A stretch of DNA of 37,794 bases from assembly GCA_022712415.1 (NCBI GenBank), contig JALAGN010000064.1, positions 1 to 37,794 on the forward strand, written 5' to 3'. The position numbers were made by a program, and so were the translations under genes. Source of the DNA: Spiroplasma sp. GTDB taxonomy: Bacteria > Bacillota_I > Bacilli_A > Mycoplasmatales > Mycoplasmataceae. The notes below the pieces were generated by a model that saw only the letters and a list, made by a program, of their open reading frames with translations, did not search any database and was not told the origin of the DNA. The stretch's first letter is position 1. Each line of letters begins with the position of its first letter. Of the stretch, positions 1 to 15,130 are shown in pieces.

Positions 1-2
1 CC

Positions 3-998
3 TTAGTAAGTTCCGATAACGTCGTTTCAATTAAAACAAAAATTAAGAATAATGAGAATAGTTTAAAAATAAGTGAAGTTGGTTCTTTTTTAATTAAAGG
101 AAAATACATTATTGATATTTTAAGAAAAATGGATGATAAAGAAATTATCATCTCAAATGAGGAACCTTCAATTCTCTACTTAAAAGGTGAAAAAAATGAA
201 TTCTTCTTGAACTTAATGTCACAGGATTCTTTCCCAGAAATTGGTTTTAAAGAAAATGGGAATGATTGTGAAATTAATGGACTGGAATTAAAAAAAGCCA
301 TCACCCAAACTTCAATCTCAGTTGATGAATATAATCAAAAAATTGTTTTAACCGGTTTGAACTTCAAAATTATTAATAACCTCTTTTATGTCTTTGGTGC
401 TGATCAATTTCGCATCTCAAAAAAAATCATTGAACTTGATAAACAATTTGAAGAGATTGTGGAAGCAAATATTCCGTTACGTTCATGTAATGAGATCCCG
501 AGAATTTTTAATGATAATGATACCTTAAAAATTGTCTTCACTGAAACACATGTGTTAATTAAAAGTGATGACGTTATCTTTCAAACTTCTGTGCTTGACG
601 GTAACTATCCCGATATTAATAAAATTTATCCAACCGACTTTAATAGTTCAATCTTCGTTAATAAAAATAAATTCATTCGTTTAATCTCACGTGCTGATAT
701 TCGTGATGAAGAAACTTTAACCACAATTGTTAATTTAATTTTAAAAGAAGAAAAAATCATAATTAAATCAAACACCCAACAAATCGGAAGCTTTACTGAA
801 GAATTTACAGAATTCAATTTACGGGGAATTGATGATCAAAACGTTTATTTCAATTCAAAATTTATGTTAGATGCTTTACGAACATTTGACGCTGAAACTG
901 TCGAAATTAATTTAATTGAAAGTATGAAACCGATCGTGCTAACTTCAATGCAAGATTTAAAATTAAGTCATATTATCTTACCAGTGGGTATTAAGTAG
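3..998 (+). CDS. dnaN: DNA polymerase III beta subunit (sliding clamp), 5' end cut off
   Basis: This is the ring-shaped clamp that tethers DNA polymerase III to the template. The reading frame is open from the first complete codon of the window, so the start lies outside it. About 331 residues are present against roughly 370-380 for the family, so about 45 N-terminal residues are missing. The visible part shows clamp-like sequence throughout: LVSSDNVVSIKTKI near the left edge, SVLDGNYPDI in the middle, and LPVGIK at the C-terminus, which resembles the family's MPVR-type end. It is followed by gyrB, the usual order next to oriC in Firmicutes and mollicutes. The last codons lie inside a terminator hairpin. 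Identity is secure from family resemblance and neighbours. Confidence 0.95.
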   Translation, partial: LVSSDNVVSIKTKIKNNENSLKISEVGSFLIKGKYIIDILRKMDDKEIIISNEEPSILYLKGEKNEFFLNLMSQDSFPEIGFKENGNDCEINGLELKKAITQTSISVDEYNQKIVLTGLNFKIINNLFYVFGADQFRISKKIIELDKQFEEIVEANIPLRSCNEIPRIFNDNDTLKIVFTETHVLIKSDDVIFQTSVLDGNYPDINKIYPTDFNSSIFVNKNKFIRLISRADIRDEETLTTIVNLILKEEKIIIKSNTQQIGSFTEEFTEFNLRGIDDQNVYFNSKFMLDALRTFDAETVEINLIESMKPIVLTSMQDLKLSHIILPVGIK

Positions 999-1016
999 TA
1001 ATACCTACTTTTTTTA
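983..1016 (+). terminator. Rho-independent terminator overlapping the dnaN stop
   Basis: An 11-bp stem (AGTGGGTATTA, 983-993, with TAATACCTACT, 999-1009, one G-U pair) has a 5-base loop and is followed by a run of seven T. The stem contains the last codons of dnaN, and the stop codon is in the loop. Confidence 0.8.
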
Positions 1017-1043
1017 TCCTTAATTTTTTTACCCCTTAAAAAA

Positions 1044-2983
<1,940 letters not shown>

Positions 2984-2998
2984 AAATGGGGAATTCAC

Positions 2999-5446
2999 AT
3001 GAGTGATAATTTTTTAAACTCAGCTCAGAACATTTTATCGGTTGATATTAAAGATGAAGTTGAAAAAGACTTCTTAGAATATTCGATGAGTGTCATTGTT
3101 TCGCGTGCCCTACCCGATCTTCGTGATGGTTTAAAACCAGTACAAAGAAGAATTTTATATGCCATGAGTGATTTAAAAATTATTGCTTCATCGCCACATA
3201 AAAAATCAGCTCGGATTGTTGGGGAAGTTATTGGTAAATACCACCCCCATGGAGATTCATCGGTTTATGAAGCAATGGTGCGAATGTCACAAGATTTTTC
3301 TTATCGTTATCCGTTAGTTGATGGACACGGGAACTTTGGGTCAATCGATGGTGACGGTGCAGCGGCGATGCGTTATACTGAAGCGCGATTAACTAAACTA
3401 TCGGAATACTTGTTAAAAGATATTGATATGAATACCGTTCCTTTTGTGGATAACTATGACGCAACAGAACGTGAACCAAAATATTTAACTGGGTATTTTC
3501 CTAACTTATTAGCTAATGGAACAACTGGAATTGCAGTTGGGATGGCAACAAGTATTCCGCCACATAACTTAAAAGAAGTTTGTGATGCCATTATCGCTTA
3601 CATTAAAGATAATAATTTAACAATTGAAGATATCATGACTTATATCAAAGGACCCGATTTTCCAACAGGAGCTTTAATGACTGGTGGAAAAGAAATGATG
3701 AACGGTTACCTAAATGGTAAAGGTTTTGTCACAATGCGTGCCAAAATTTCGGTCGAAGAAAACAATAAAAAAAGTAAAATCGTTATTACTGAAATTCCAT
3801 ACCAAATTAATAAAATTAAAACAATTGAAAAAATTGTTGATCTTTACAAAAATAAAGTTATTACCGGAATCACAGATATTCGGGACGAGACTAACTATGA
3901 GGGAATTAGAATTGTACTGGAATTAAATCAAGCAGCGAACCCCCAACTAATTATTAACAAACTATACAAATTTACGAATTTACAAACAAACTTCACAATC
4001 AACATGTTGAGTCTAAATAAAGATGTTCCAGAGATTATGAACATCAAAACTATTCTGAAAAACTATGTTCGTTTTCAAGTTGAAATTCTAATTAAGAAAA
4101 CACTTTTTGAAAAGGAAAAACTAGAGAAACGTTTACATATTTTAGACGCCATTTATATTGCAATTGAAAATATTGATGAAATTGTCCAAATTATTAAAAA
4201 ATCAAAAACAACTGAAGAAGCGACAAATCATTTATTTGAACGTTTTGGTTTTGATAAAGAACAATCAAAAGCAATTTTGGATATGCGATTACAACGACTA
4301 GTTAATTTAGAACAAGAAAAAATTAAAGTGGAAATTGAAGCAATTAAAGACCGCTTAAATGAATTGGTTTTAATTTTAGCAAGTGAAGAAAAACGTAACA
4401 ATTTATTAATTGAACAATATGAGTTCATTAAAAATAAATTTGGTGATGATCGTAAAACAAAAATTATTAGTGTTGATGTTGCAATTGACGATGAAGAATT
4501 GATTCAAGATAAACAAAGTGTGATCACATTGTCACACGAAGGTTACATTCGCCGCATTGATGCGCAAATTTTTAAAACCCAAAAACGGGGTGGTAAAGGT
4601 GTCATTGTAAATCAAAATAACGAAGACCCAATTGAAATTGTTCAAGTCGGAAAAACAAAAGACGATGTTCTATTCTTTTCTGACAAAGGAAGAATCTATC
4701 GTGCGAAAGCATATAACATTCCGATTTTTTCAAGAACAGCTCGCGGGATTCCGATTATTAATATTATTGGAGTGAACACTGCAGAGAAAATCACAACCAT
4801 TCTTTCGATGAAACAAAACTCACAAAAATATAAATACTTATTCTTTGTGACAAAAAATGGGATTATCAAAAAAACCGAAATCGCAGAATATAAATTAATT
4901 AATGTTCAAGGGAAAGTTGCCATCAACCTTGATGACGACGATGCATTGGTAGCAGTTATTCCCTCAACTGGAAATGACAATATTTTAATCGCCACTTTCA
5001 ACGGACGAATTTCAAAAATCTCCGAAACCGAAGTACGATCAATGTCGCGAAGCTCGCGTGGTGTCATTGGGATTGTTCTAAAAGATGACGACTATGTAAC
5101 AAACGCATGTAGTGATTTTGGAAATGAGCTTGTGACAACATTGTCAGAAAACGGAATGATTAAAAAATCTGAAATTAAAGAATATACTCTTTATAAAAGA
5201 GGAGCAGTCGGTATTTTAAGTATGCGACTAAATGAAAAAACTGGGAAGTTTGCATCCCTACTTCCAATTCGAGATACTGATTCAATATTTATTGTTTCGT
5301 CACTCGGAAAAGCAATTCGTTTTGAAATTGATAGTGTTAAAGTTCAATCACGAGTTTCGACTGGAGTAAAAGCATTTGAACTTGAGGATAACGAAACAGT
5401 AACAGCCGCAGCGCTATTCTGAAATAAACAAGACAAAGGAGAGTAA
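2999..5446 (+). CDS. gyrA: DNA gyrase subunit A
   Basis: This is the DNA-cleaving and rejoining subunit of gyrase, 815 residues. The active-site tyrosine is Tyr126 in AMRYTEARL. The quinolone-resistance region reads [16 protein letters not shown], with Ser87 and Glu91 at the positions of E. coli Ser83 and Asp87, which is the usual susceptible-type pair. The C-terminal beta-pinwheel carries QKRGGKG, a clear GyrA box, which separates it from ParC. An in-frame TGA at 5420-5422 is Trp; the true stop is the TAA at 5444-5446. It starts 15 bases after gyrB with a GGGGA site and ends just before serS, so the three genes are probably co-transcribed. Confidence 0.97.
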
Positions 5447-5448
5447 TT

Positions 5449-6710
<1,262 letters not shown>

Positions 6711-6711
<1 letters not shown>

Positions 6712-6738
6712 AATGTTTCACGTGAAACATTTTTTTCT
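6711..6738 (+). terminator. Hairpin terminator of gyrB-gyrA-serS, made from parS site 1
   Basis: The 22-base perfect palindrome 6711-6732 can fold into a 9-bp hairpin (AAATGTTTC / GAAACATTT) with the 4-base loop ACGT, followed by a run of T up to 6736. This is the layout of an intrinsic terminator, directly after the serS stop. Confidence 0.6.
6714..6729. promoter_or_regulatory. parS centromere site 1
   Basis: TGTTTCACGTGAAACA is a perfect match to the bacterial parS consensus bound by ParB/Spo0J. ParB loaded there spreads and recruits SMC and ParA for chromosome segregation. The position near dnaN-gyrBA is typical, since parS sites cluster around oriC. Confidence 0.93.
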
Positions 6739-6749
6739 TATCAAATAAT

Positions 6750-6765
6750 TGTTTCACGTGAAACA
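6750..6765. promoter_or_regulatory. parS centromere site 2
   Basis: A second perfect TGTTTCACGTGAAACA, 36 bases centre to centre from site 1 and in the same intergenic gap. Two exact 16-base copies this close are not a chance event. Confidence 0.93.
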
Positions 6766-6823
6766 AAATAGATCACTTTGTTGGGATTCTAAAAATAATT
6801 AAAAGACGAGAAAAATATGTTAA

Positions 6824-6829
6824 TATAAT
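6824..6829 (+). promoter_or_regulatory. -10 promoter element of the SRP RNA gene
   Basis: TATAAT lies about 6-10 bases before the 5' stem of the SRP RNA. A convincing -35 is not seen. Confidence 0.6.
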
Positions 6830-6833
6830 TATG

Positions 6834-6918
6834 TCATTGTAAAGGTGACGTTCGAATTTGGTCAGGACCGGAAGGTAGCAGCCATAAGAATCTAGTGCCT
6901 TGTACAATGGCTTTTTTT
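6834..6918 (+). ncRNA. ffs: Signal recognition particle RNA (4.5S type)
   Basis: This is the RNA of the signal recognition particle; it binds Ffh and targets membrane and secreted proteins. The hallmark domain IV sequence is present: GGTCAGGACCGG, then AAGG, then AGCAGCC, at about 6860-6883. The ends pair: CATTGTA (6835-6841) with TACAATG (6903-6909), followed by a T run that ends transcription. At about 80 bases it is the short bacterial form without an Alu domain, as usual in mollicutes. It sits between the parS sites and tadA. Confidence 0.93.
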
Positions 6919-6941
6919 ATGCCTAAAAGGGGTTGTTTGTG

Positions 6942-7364
6942 GTGAATGAAATCATTAAAAAAATGTACGACCATTTTAACAAAATAGTTGATTCTGTTGA
7001 GGTTCCGGTTGTATCTTTGATCACTGATGCTGATAATAATATTGTCGCCATTTCAGAAAACGAGCGCCAAGCCAAATTTAAGATTTGTGGGCATGCCGAA
7101 ATTAATGTAATTAATAAATTATTTAAAAAATATCAATCAAAGAATCTGAAGGGTTTCAAACTTTATTCAACGTTGGAACCCTGTAAAATGTGTGTTGGTG
7201 CAATTGAACAAACAGGTTTAAATGAGGTTTTTTATTTTGTGGATAATAAGAAATTTGGGGGATCAGCCACCGCAGATAATCGGATTACTTTTAAAAAAAT
7301 TAATGGTGAAGAAGCAACATATTTTGAAGAACAACTAAAAAAATATTTTGCGAAGTTGAGGTAG
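6942..7364 (+). CDS. tadA: tRNA-specific adenosine deaminase
   Basis: TadA converts A34 of the tRNA-Arg(ACG) anticodon to inosine so that one tRNA reads several Arg codons. The zinc-dependent deaminase motifs are present: H-A-E at residues 51-53 (zinc ligand His51, proton shuttle Glu53) and P-C-x-x-C with Cys81 and Cys84. The length, 140 residues, is slightly short. The start is uncertain: TTG 6933 directly abuts the AAAAGGGG ribosome site and is unlikely; GTG 6942 (used here) or GTG 6939 have proper spacing. The FGGSATADN stretch near residue 105 agrees with the family C-terminal part. The tadA-dnaX-recR order is common in mollicutes and Bacillus relatives. A general cytidine/guanine deaminase is less likely given this context. 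Confidence 0.87.
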   Translation: MNEIIKKMYDHFNKIVDSVEVPVVSLITDADNNIVAISENERQAKFKICGHAEINVINKLFKKYQSKNLKGFKLYSTLEPCKMCVGAIEQTGLNEVFYFVDNKKFGGSATADNRITFKKINGEEATYFEEQLKKYFAKLR

Positions 7365-7368
7365 ATGT

Positions 7369-9222
7369 ATGAGTAGTTACATTTCATTTTATCGAAAATA
7401 TCGTCCAAAAAATTTTGCGGATGTCGCAGGACATAAAAGCGTAAAAGATATTTTGATGTCGGAAATTAAAAATAATTCAGTTCCGAATGCAATGCTGTTT
7501 GTTGGACAAAAAGGAACAGGTAAAACATCGCTTGCTAAAATTCTGGCGAAAACTTTAAACTGTACAAATATTGATATGAACACTTGCGAAACATGTGATC
7601 AATGTGAAAATTGTTTGATGGCAATGAACAACTCCCACCCAGATATTATTGAATTCGATGCTGCTTCAAATAATGGCGTTGACGAAATCAGAAATATTAA
7701 AGCTAACGTCCAAACTTTACCAACCATCGGAAAACAAAAAGTTTTTATCATTGACGAAGTTCATATGTTAACAACCAATGCTTTCAATGCTTTCTTAAAA
7801 ACATTAGAAGAACCACCTGCTCATGTTACTTTTATTTTAGCAACAACAGAGTTGCAAAAAATCCCGGCAACAATTCTTTCACGTTGCCAAGTTTTTAACT
7901 TTAGTCGTTTGAATCTTGATGACGTCAAAGAAAGAATGAGAAACATTCTTGTGATGGAAAATAAAAATGCTGAAGAGTTAGCGCTGAATGAAATTTATTA
8001 TTTATCAGACGGGTCGTTACGCGATGGTTTAAATTACTTGGAACAACTAAGTGTCATCAGTCAAGAAACTATCACACTTGAAAAAACGAGTGATCTATTT
8101 TCAGTCGCAACAAAAAATGAAAAGCTAAACTTAATTAATGAAATGATTAATTGCCGAAGTAAAAAACTAATTGCCTTTTTTGAAAGAGCAATGTCAAAAG
8201 GATTGAATGTTCAGGTTTTGATTTTACAATTAATTGATATTGTCAAAGAGATTATTGAATTTAAAATCACAAACGATTTTTCGTTGCTTAATTATCTTGA
8301 CGAAAATGATTTGGATACAATGAAGGAAAATAATCTTGCCATTTATTTTGAGTTGGCCGATGTTTTTGCGCACGTGTATGAAACTACAAACAGAACAAAT
8401 ATTACCTATCAATATTTATTGATTGCTATTCTAAAATGAATCAATAATCGAGGAACACTTATAAGTGTAGTTGAAAATGAGGAGGAAAATACTCCTTTAG
8501 TTGTTAAAGAGGAGATGCAAGAAATTCAGGAAGTTCAAAATGCGCCAGTTAAAGTTGAACATGTTGAAGAAGAAATTGTGGATGCAGTTAACGAAGAAAA
8601 AGATATCATCGTTGAAAGCGATGAACAAAAAATTAGAGTTGGGGATGAAATTATGTACGATGAAAAAAATCTAGAAATTGATACACTAAAACTAATTTCA
8701 AAAATTGACGTTGTTGCAATTCCAGAAATTAAATTTGAGACTAAAAAAATTCTCAACGTTTTAGTCGGAGCTAAAAAAGATGTGCGCCAAAAATGAACTG
8801 ACGCCTTTGCCAATTTATTTCAAAACGGAAACTTGCTAGACGAACGTTTAATCGTTTTACACGGAGCAACTGTAGTTGCTGCTTGCGAAGATGCAGTTGT
8901 CATTTATGTCAAAATTTCAACATACACAAAAATCATTAATAACTTCATGCAGGATCCAATCTTCCGTGAAAAATTATTTAAGACTTTAAATGTTGCAGAG
9001 ACAAATGTTTTTGTCATTAATCAAAATGCTTGAGCGGAAGTTAAAGAAGTTTTCGTAGCGGCAAAAAATGACAACACGCTCCCAACTTATGACAAATCTT
9101 TATTTGATAATTTTTATGATAACGTTATTCGTCACGACGGAATTTTGACTGAAGAAGATAGCGAAATTTTAAAAAGAGCGAAAGAATTCTTCGGGGAAAA
9201 TTTTGTTAAGGTAGTTGATTAG
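7369..9222 (+). CDS. dnaX: DNA polymerase III subunits gamma/tau (clamp loader ATPase)
   Basis: Motor subunit of the clamp loader that opens the DnaN ring and places it on DNA. It has 617 residues. The AAA+ domain shows the P-loop GQKGTGKT at 46-53, a four-cysteine zinc module at Cys73, Cys76, Cys79 and Cys82, the Walker B/DEAH-like D-E-V-H at 129-132, and the sensor 1/SRC region NAFLKTLEEPP and SRCQVF. A very acidic linker covers about residues 365-440, followed by a tau-type C-terminal region. Three in-frame TGA codons are Trp. A run of seven A at 8663-8669 lies in codons 432-434; slippage there would give a short, gamma-like product. The ATG follows tadA by 4 bases; recR starts directly after the stop. 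Confidence 0.95.
8455..8474. repeat. Second copy of the serS palindrome sequence, in dnaX
   Basis: ACACTTATAAGTGTAGTTGA is identical to bases inside the 26-bp palindrome of serS. Here only the central 14 bases (8455-8468) are palindromic. It lies at the start of the acidic linker of DnaX. Confidence 0.7.
8663..8669 (+). other. A7 run in dnaX, possible slippage site
   Basis: The frame reads GAA AAA AAT, so the heptamer A_AAA_AAT is in the phase needed for -1 slippage. A -1 shift would end at TAA 8730-8732 (product about 454 residues). A +1 shift would end at once at the TAG 8672-8674 (about 434 residues). No clear downstream stem was found. Functional use is inference. Confidence 0.35.
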
Positions 9223-9819
9223 ATGAAAGAGAAACATAATTTAATTGTTAATGAAATTGTTAATCAGTTTCGAACTCTAACAAAACAAACAAAACGAAAT
9301 TCTGAAAAAATGTTATTTGAGTTAATCAACAGCAATTCAGTTTTAGAACTAAAAGAATTACTCATAGCAATTGATAGCGTTTTTGATGAGTGCCCCAATT
9401 GTTTCTATTTTCTCGTGAACGGATATTGTGAATCTTGCATGAACGAAAAACGAAACAGCAAAAAAATCTGTGTTGTTTCAACAATATTAGATGCAAAGAA
9501 TATCATTGATAAAGATGTCTTTGACGGAGTCTTTCACGTGATTAAAGGTGAAATTGATATTAATAAAAATCTTGGTGCTTCCGAACTTAAAATTGGTGAA
9601 TTATTTGATAGAATTAAAGATAGTGATAAGGTTGAAGTTATCGTTGCTTTAAATGCAACGTTTAAAGGCGAAATTACCTCGAATTACTTAATTCAGGAAT
9701 TACTTGCAAGACATATTAAAGTTTCGCGATTGGCACGAGGAATCCCGTTCGGTGGAATGGTTAACTATGTTGATAAAGAAACAATTAAGAATGCTTTAAA
9801 AAACAGAGACAAATTCTAA
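9223..9819 (+). CDS. recR: Recombination mediator protein RecR
   Basis: RecR works with RecO (and RecF) to load RecA on gapped DNA during recombinational repair. It has 198 residues, normal for the family. The order is an N-terminal helix-hairpin region, a four-cysteine zinc finger (Cys57, Cys60, Cys69, Cys72 in CPNC and CESC), then the TOPRIM domain. The C-terminus has the conserved SRLARGIPFGG segment. The ATG directly follows the dnaX stop (TAGATG), so translation is probably coupled. No strong ribosome site of its own is seen, only an AAGG at 9208-9211 inside the end of dnaX. Confidence 0.95.
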   Translation: MKEKHNLIVNEIVNQFRTLTKQTKRNSEKMLFELINSNSVLELKELLIAIDSVFDECPNCFYFLVNGYCESCMNEKRNSKKICVVSTILDAKNIIDKDVFDGVFHVIKGEIDINKNLGASELKIGELFDRIKDSDKVEVIVALNATFKGEITSNYLIQELLARHIKVSRLARGIPFGGMVNYVDKETIKNALKNRDKF

Positions 9820-9831
9820 GGGGGAAAGAAA

Positions 9832-10467
9832 ATGATTTTTATTAGTTTAGAAGGAATCGATGGTTCAGGTAAAACAACAATTGCCAAAATTGTCAAAGAT
9901 AAACTTGTGCAAAAAGGGTTTGATGTTTTATTAACCCGCGAGCCAGGGGGCGAACCAATTTCTGAAAAAATTAGAGAATTAGTTCTTGACCCAGAAAATT
10001 CAGAAATGACAGCTTGAACAGAAGCGCTACTTTATATCGCTTCAAGAAAACAACATCTTGATCAAGTTATTATTCCGGCATTAAAAAAAGGAACAATTGT
10101 GATTTCAGATCGTTTCATGGATTCAACAACTGTCTACCAAGGGTTTGCTCGTAAGCTAGGTATTACTGATGTTGATGAAATTCAAAATATTGTCATTGGT
10201 CCGGCAATTCCTGATATTACTTTATTTTTTGATATCTCACCAGAAGAAGCAAAAGTGCGATTAGATCTAAGAAACTCTGGTTCTGATAGATTAGAAGCAG
10301 AAGCGGATGAGTTCCACGAAAAAGTTTACCAAGGGTATCGAATGTTAATTAGTGAGAACTCAAACCGAATCAAAGTGATTGATGCACGAAAAGCGGTTGA
10401 TGTAATTTCACGTCAAGCAATTTATTTAATTGAAGAATTGTTAGAAGAAAGAAAAGCTAGTCAATAA
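9832..10467 (+). CDS. tmk: Thymidylate kinase
   Basis: Phosphorylates dTMP to dTDP, an essential step to dTTP. It has 211 residues, normal. P-loop GIDGSGKTT at residues 8-16, the TREPGG motif that positions the base and phosphate near residue 37, the D-R-F motif at 93-95, and a lid region around residue 140. One Trp is TGA at 10015-10017. The ribosome site GGGGG (9820-9824) is strong. It is followed 2 bases later by holB; the tmk-holB pair is conserved in Firmicutes. Confidence 0.95.
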
Positions 10468-10469
10468 TT

Positions 10470-11210
10470 ATGCTAAAGAATGAAGTTGTTACTAAATTAA
10501 AAAACGATATTGAAAGCAACACCCTTTCGCATGCATATATTTTAGAATCACCCAATCAGTTGTTTCTAGAAGAAGCAACGACTGATTTACTATTGGCTTA
10601 TTTTTGTGAAACAAAAATAGCATGTCGAACATGCCGCCAATGTTTAAATGTTATTAATAATACTAATTTGCAAATCATTAATATCGGCGATGCGACAGAG
10701 CGAATTAAAAAACAAGAAGTTCTTGATTTGATCGCGAAACTTAACATTACCAATTTAGGTGAAGACGACAAGAAATTTTATGTAATTAAAAATATTGAGC
10801 AACTAGGTCCTGAAGCTAGTAATGCAATCTTAAAAACATTAGAAGAACCCCCAAAAGGAGTTACAGCTTTTTTGTTATCAAATAACCGTGATGAGATTCT
10901 GCCAACAATTAAGAGTCGTTGCATTTTGTTTTATATCGATGATGAAAGTTTTGCTTTAGAAAATAATATCTTAGCCGATGTCATTCAAAGCGGTAATAAA
11001 GATGAATTGTTTTTGGTTGGTGCCAAGTTGCGTCATTTACCCAAAAATGAAGTTGTTAGCATTTTACAGGATGCTTTAAAAAAAGTTGTCTTACAAGAAA
11101 AGGTTGAGATTGCTGACAAGTTTTATGATGCTATCTACAACATTAAAAAAATGACTAACACCAATTTAATCATCGAAAATTTGATGATTGAAATTTACGA
11201 GGTATTGTAA
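10470..11210 (+). CDS. holB: DNA polymerase III delta' subunit (clamp loader)
   Basis: Non-ATPase subunit of the clamp loader, partner of DnaX and DnaN. It has 246 residues, short against about 330 in Bacillus; the missing part is C-terminal. Like other delta' proteins it lacks a P-loop but keeps the AAA+ fold features: cysteines in the region C-x2-C-x2-C near residue 52, NAILKTLEEPP near residue 110, and the SRC-type KSRCILF. The gene context (tmk upstream) supports this over a second DnaX. Its stop overlaps the next start as TAATG. Confidence 0.88.
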   Translation: MLKNEVVTKLKNDIESNTLSHAYILESPNQLFLEEATTDLLLAYFCETKIACRTCRQCLNVINNTNLQIINIGDATERIKKQEVLDLIAKLNITNLGEDDKKFYVIKNIEQLGPEASNAILKTLEEPPKGVTAFLLSNNRDEILPTIKSRCILFYIDDESFALENNILADVIQSGNKDELFLVGAKLRHLPKNEVVSILQDALKKVVLQEKVEIADKFYDAIYNIKKMTNTNLIIENLMIEIYEVL

Positions 11211-11932
11211 TGAAAGTTTGAAATAATGTTTTAGGATATGACTTGAAAATTATTCAAGACACACACATGTTTAAATTTTCAATTGATTCAATTCTGCTTG
11301 CCCGATTTGTCGATCCAACAAAATCAAAGGTCAGAAAAATATGTGACTTCGGAACCAATAACGCCATCATCCCTTTGATCCTAAGTGAGATTTGTGATGT
11401 TGATATTGATGCAGTTGAAATTCAAAAGGAAGCATTTGATGTTGCTGTGGAAAATGTGCAACACAATCAACGCGACAAACAAATCACAGTTTTTAATGAT
11501 GATATTAAAGAGTTTGTGAAATCGCGAAATAATATGTATGACTTAATTTTATGCAATCCACCGTTTTTCAAAGTGCACGAGAAAACAAAAGTTCGGAAGT
11601 TGAGCGAGTTTGTTGTTAATGCGCGTCACGAAAAACTCATCACATTAGATGAGGTTGTGCGCGCAGCGGCAATCGGATGTAAACACAAAGGGAAGTTTGT
11701 GATGATTCATATCGCCGAACGCTTCAATGAAGTTTTTGAGACACTACTAAAACACAATTTTGTTGTCAAAAGAATTCGCTTTGTTCATTCGCATTTGGAT
11801 GAAGAAGCAAAAAAAATAATAATCGAATCTGATTTTATGGGGAATCCAGGAATGACAATTTTACCCCCATTGATCGCACATGAAAAAGATGGTGAATACA
11901 CAGATGAAGTTAAAAAATTATTTCAACCTTAA
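11210..11932 (+). CDS. tRNA1(Val) N6-adenine methyltransferase-like protein (TrmN6/YabB family)
   Basis: A SAM-dependent methyltransferase of about 240 residues. The glycine-poor SAM motif I is D-F-G-T-N-N from residue 46; the catalytic N-P-P-F at 116-119 is typical of N6-adenine enzymes. In E. coli the family modifies A37 of tRNA1-Val; the substrate here is not shown by sequence. The ATG overlaps the holB stop by one base and has GAGG 7 bases upstream. The fourth codon is TGA (Trp), so this start is visible only with the mollicute code. In Bacillus the homologue yabB also lies near holB. The last 29 bases overlap tilS. Confidence 0.82.
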
Positions 11933-13082
11933 TGGCATTAGTCAAAATAAAAAATATCTTATCGGGTTCTCAGGTGGACCAGATAGTACTTTTTTATTTT
12001 TTCATACGCTTAATTTAGTTGGTAAAGAAAATATCGTGGCAGCTCACGTTAATTATCATTTACGTGATGAGGCTGATGAAGCACAAAAATTGGTTGAACA
12101 ATATTGCAAAGAAAATGATGTCACACTATTTGTGCAGGAAGTGGTAAATGATACGAACGAAAATGTTGAAGGATGAGCGCGCAAAGTACGCTATGAATTT
12201 TTCAATCACATTGCTGCGAAAGAAAAATGTGATGCCGTTGTTATTGCTCATACTTTTGATGATGATATTGAAACATATGCTTTGCAAAAAGAGCGTTCTA
12301 ATATCGTTACTTATTTTGGTTTGAAAGAATCAACTTACTGAAAAGACTTAAATGTGATTCGCCCGATGTTGACACTAAAAAAACAAGAAGTGTTAAATTG
12401 AATTGAGGACAATAATTTAACGGTTGATTTTGATAAAACAAATGAGGACGACAAATATCGTCGTAATTTTATTCGCAAACATTTGGACCACGAAACAGTC
12501 GAATTATACATTCGCGAAAAAAATAGTCGTAACCGCATGATGCAATGAGTTTATGAAAAACTCAATAAAATTATTCAACCAGAATTTACGTTGGAAACCT
12601 TCTTGCCGTTAAATGATAAAGAAGAATTGGTCTTCATTTACGAATACATTAAACGTTTTGTGCCGAACTATAATCTCGACAAGATGAAGAAAAATATTGC
12701 TGGTGAAATTGCAAAACAACTTCGTTCGGATAAAGCATATATTTGTATTAAAATTAATGAGAAATACGCTTTGATTAAAGATCGCGGAAACGTGTTTTTA
12801 AAACCAACGGCCGTTTTGAATAGGACATTCCAAATTACAAAAGCCGCTGATTTGAAAGAGTTAAGTCTTTTTGCTAATTACGATGAAATTCAAATAATTT
12901 TTGAACAACATGGAGCAATCACAGTTTCGAACGACTTTCAACAGTATCAAGCAAAACTAACTTATCGCGGTAAAAAAGCGAGTGAATTCTATTTAAAAAA
13001 CAAAATTAGCTATCGCTTTCGCATTGAAAATGCTGTTGCATTTATTGAAGGGGATTGCGAGATACTAACAAAAATAAGGTAA
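11904..13082 (+). CDS. tilS: tRNA(Ile)-lysidine synthase
   Basis: Attaches lysine to C34 of the tRNA-Ile(CAU) anticodon, which changes both charging and decoding from Met to Ile; essential for reading AUA. It has 392 residues. PP-loop ATP-pyrophosphatase motif S-G-G-P-D-S-T at 23-29. The region around residues 170-195 has DKTN followed by RRNFIRK, conserved in TilS. Five Trp codons are TGA. The ATG at 11904 was chosen because it leaves the usual N-terminal length before the PP-loop; 11880 and 11889 are possible. The start lies inside the upstream gene, and ftsH follows, as in Bacillus (tilS-hprT-ftsH) but without hprT. Confidence 0.92.
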
Positions 13083-13120
13083 AAAATGATACTATTATTT
13101 TGATTAAGAGGTGAACAATC

Positions 13121-15044
<1,924 letters not shown>

Positions 15045-15055
<11 letters not shown>

Positions 15056-15069
15056 TTCCTTGTTTTTTT
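15045..15069 (+). terminator. Terminator of ftsH
   Basis: Stem ACAAGGA (15045-15051) / TCCTTGT (15057-15063) with a 5-base loop that holds the stop codon, followed by seven T. Confidence 0.8.
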
Positions 15070-15078
15070 ATAGCATTT

Positions 15079-15107
15079 TTGCATTTATTTTTATTCACAA
15101 GTATAAT
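15079..15107 (+). promoter_or_regulatory. Promoter of hslO
   Basis: TTGCAT (15079-15084) and TATAAT (15102-15107) are separated by 17 bases, a near-consensus housekeeping promoter directly after the ftsH terminator. Confidence 0.8.
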
Positions 15108-15130
15108 GTAAAAAGTCTAGGAGAAATGAT

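Noticed and set aside
9530-9545. parS-like sequence in recR
   Set aside because: It matches the consensus at 12 of 16 positions and has a poor right half; it encodes normal RecR sequence.
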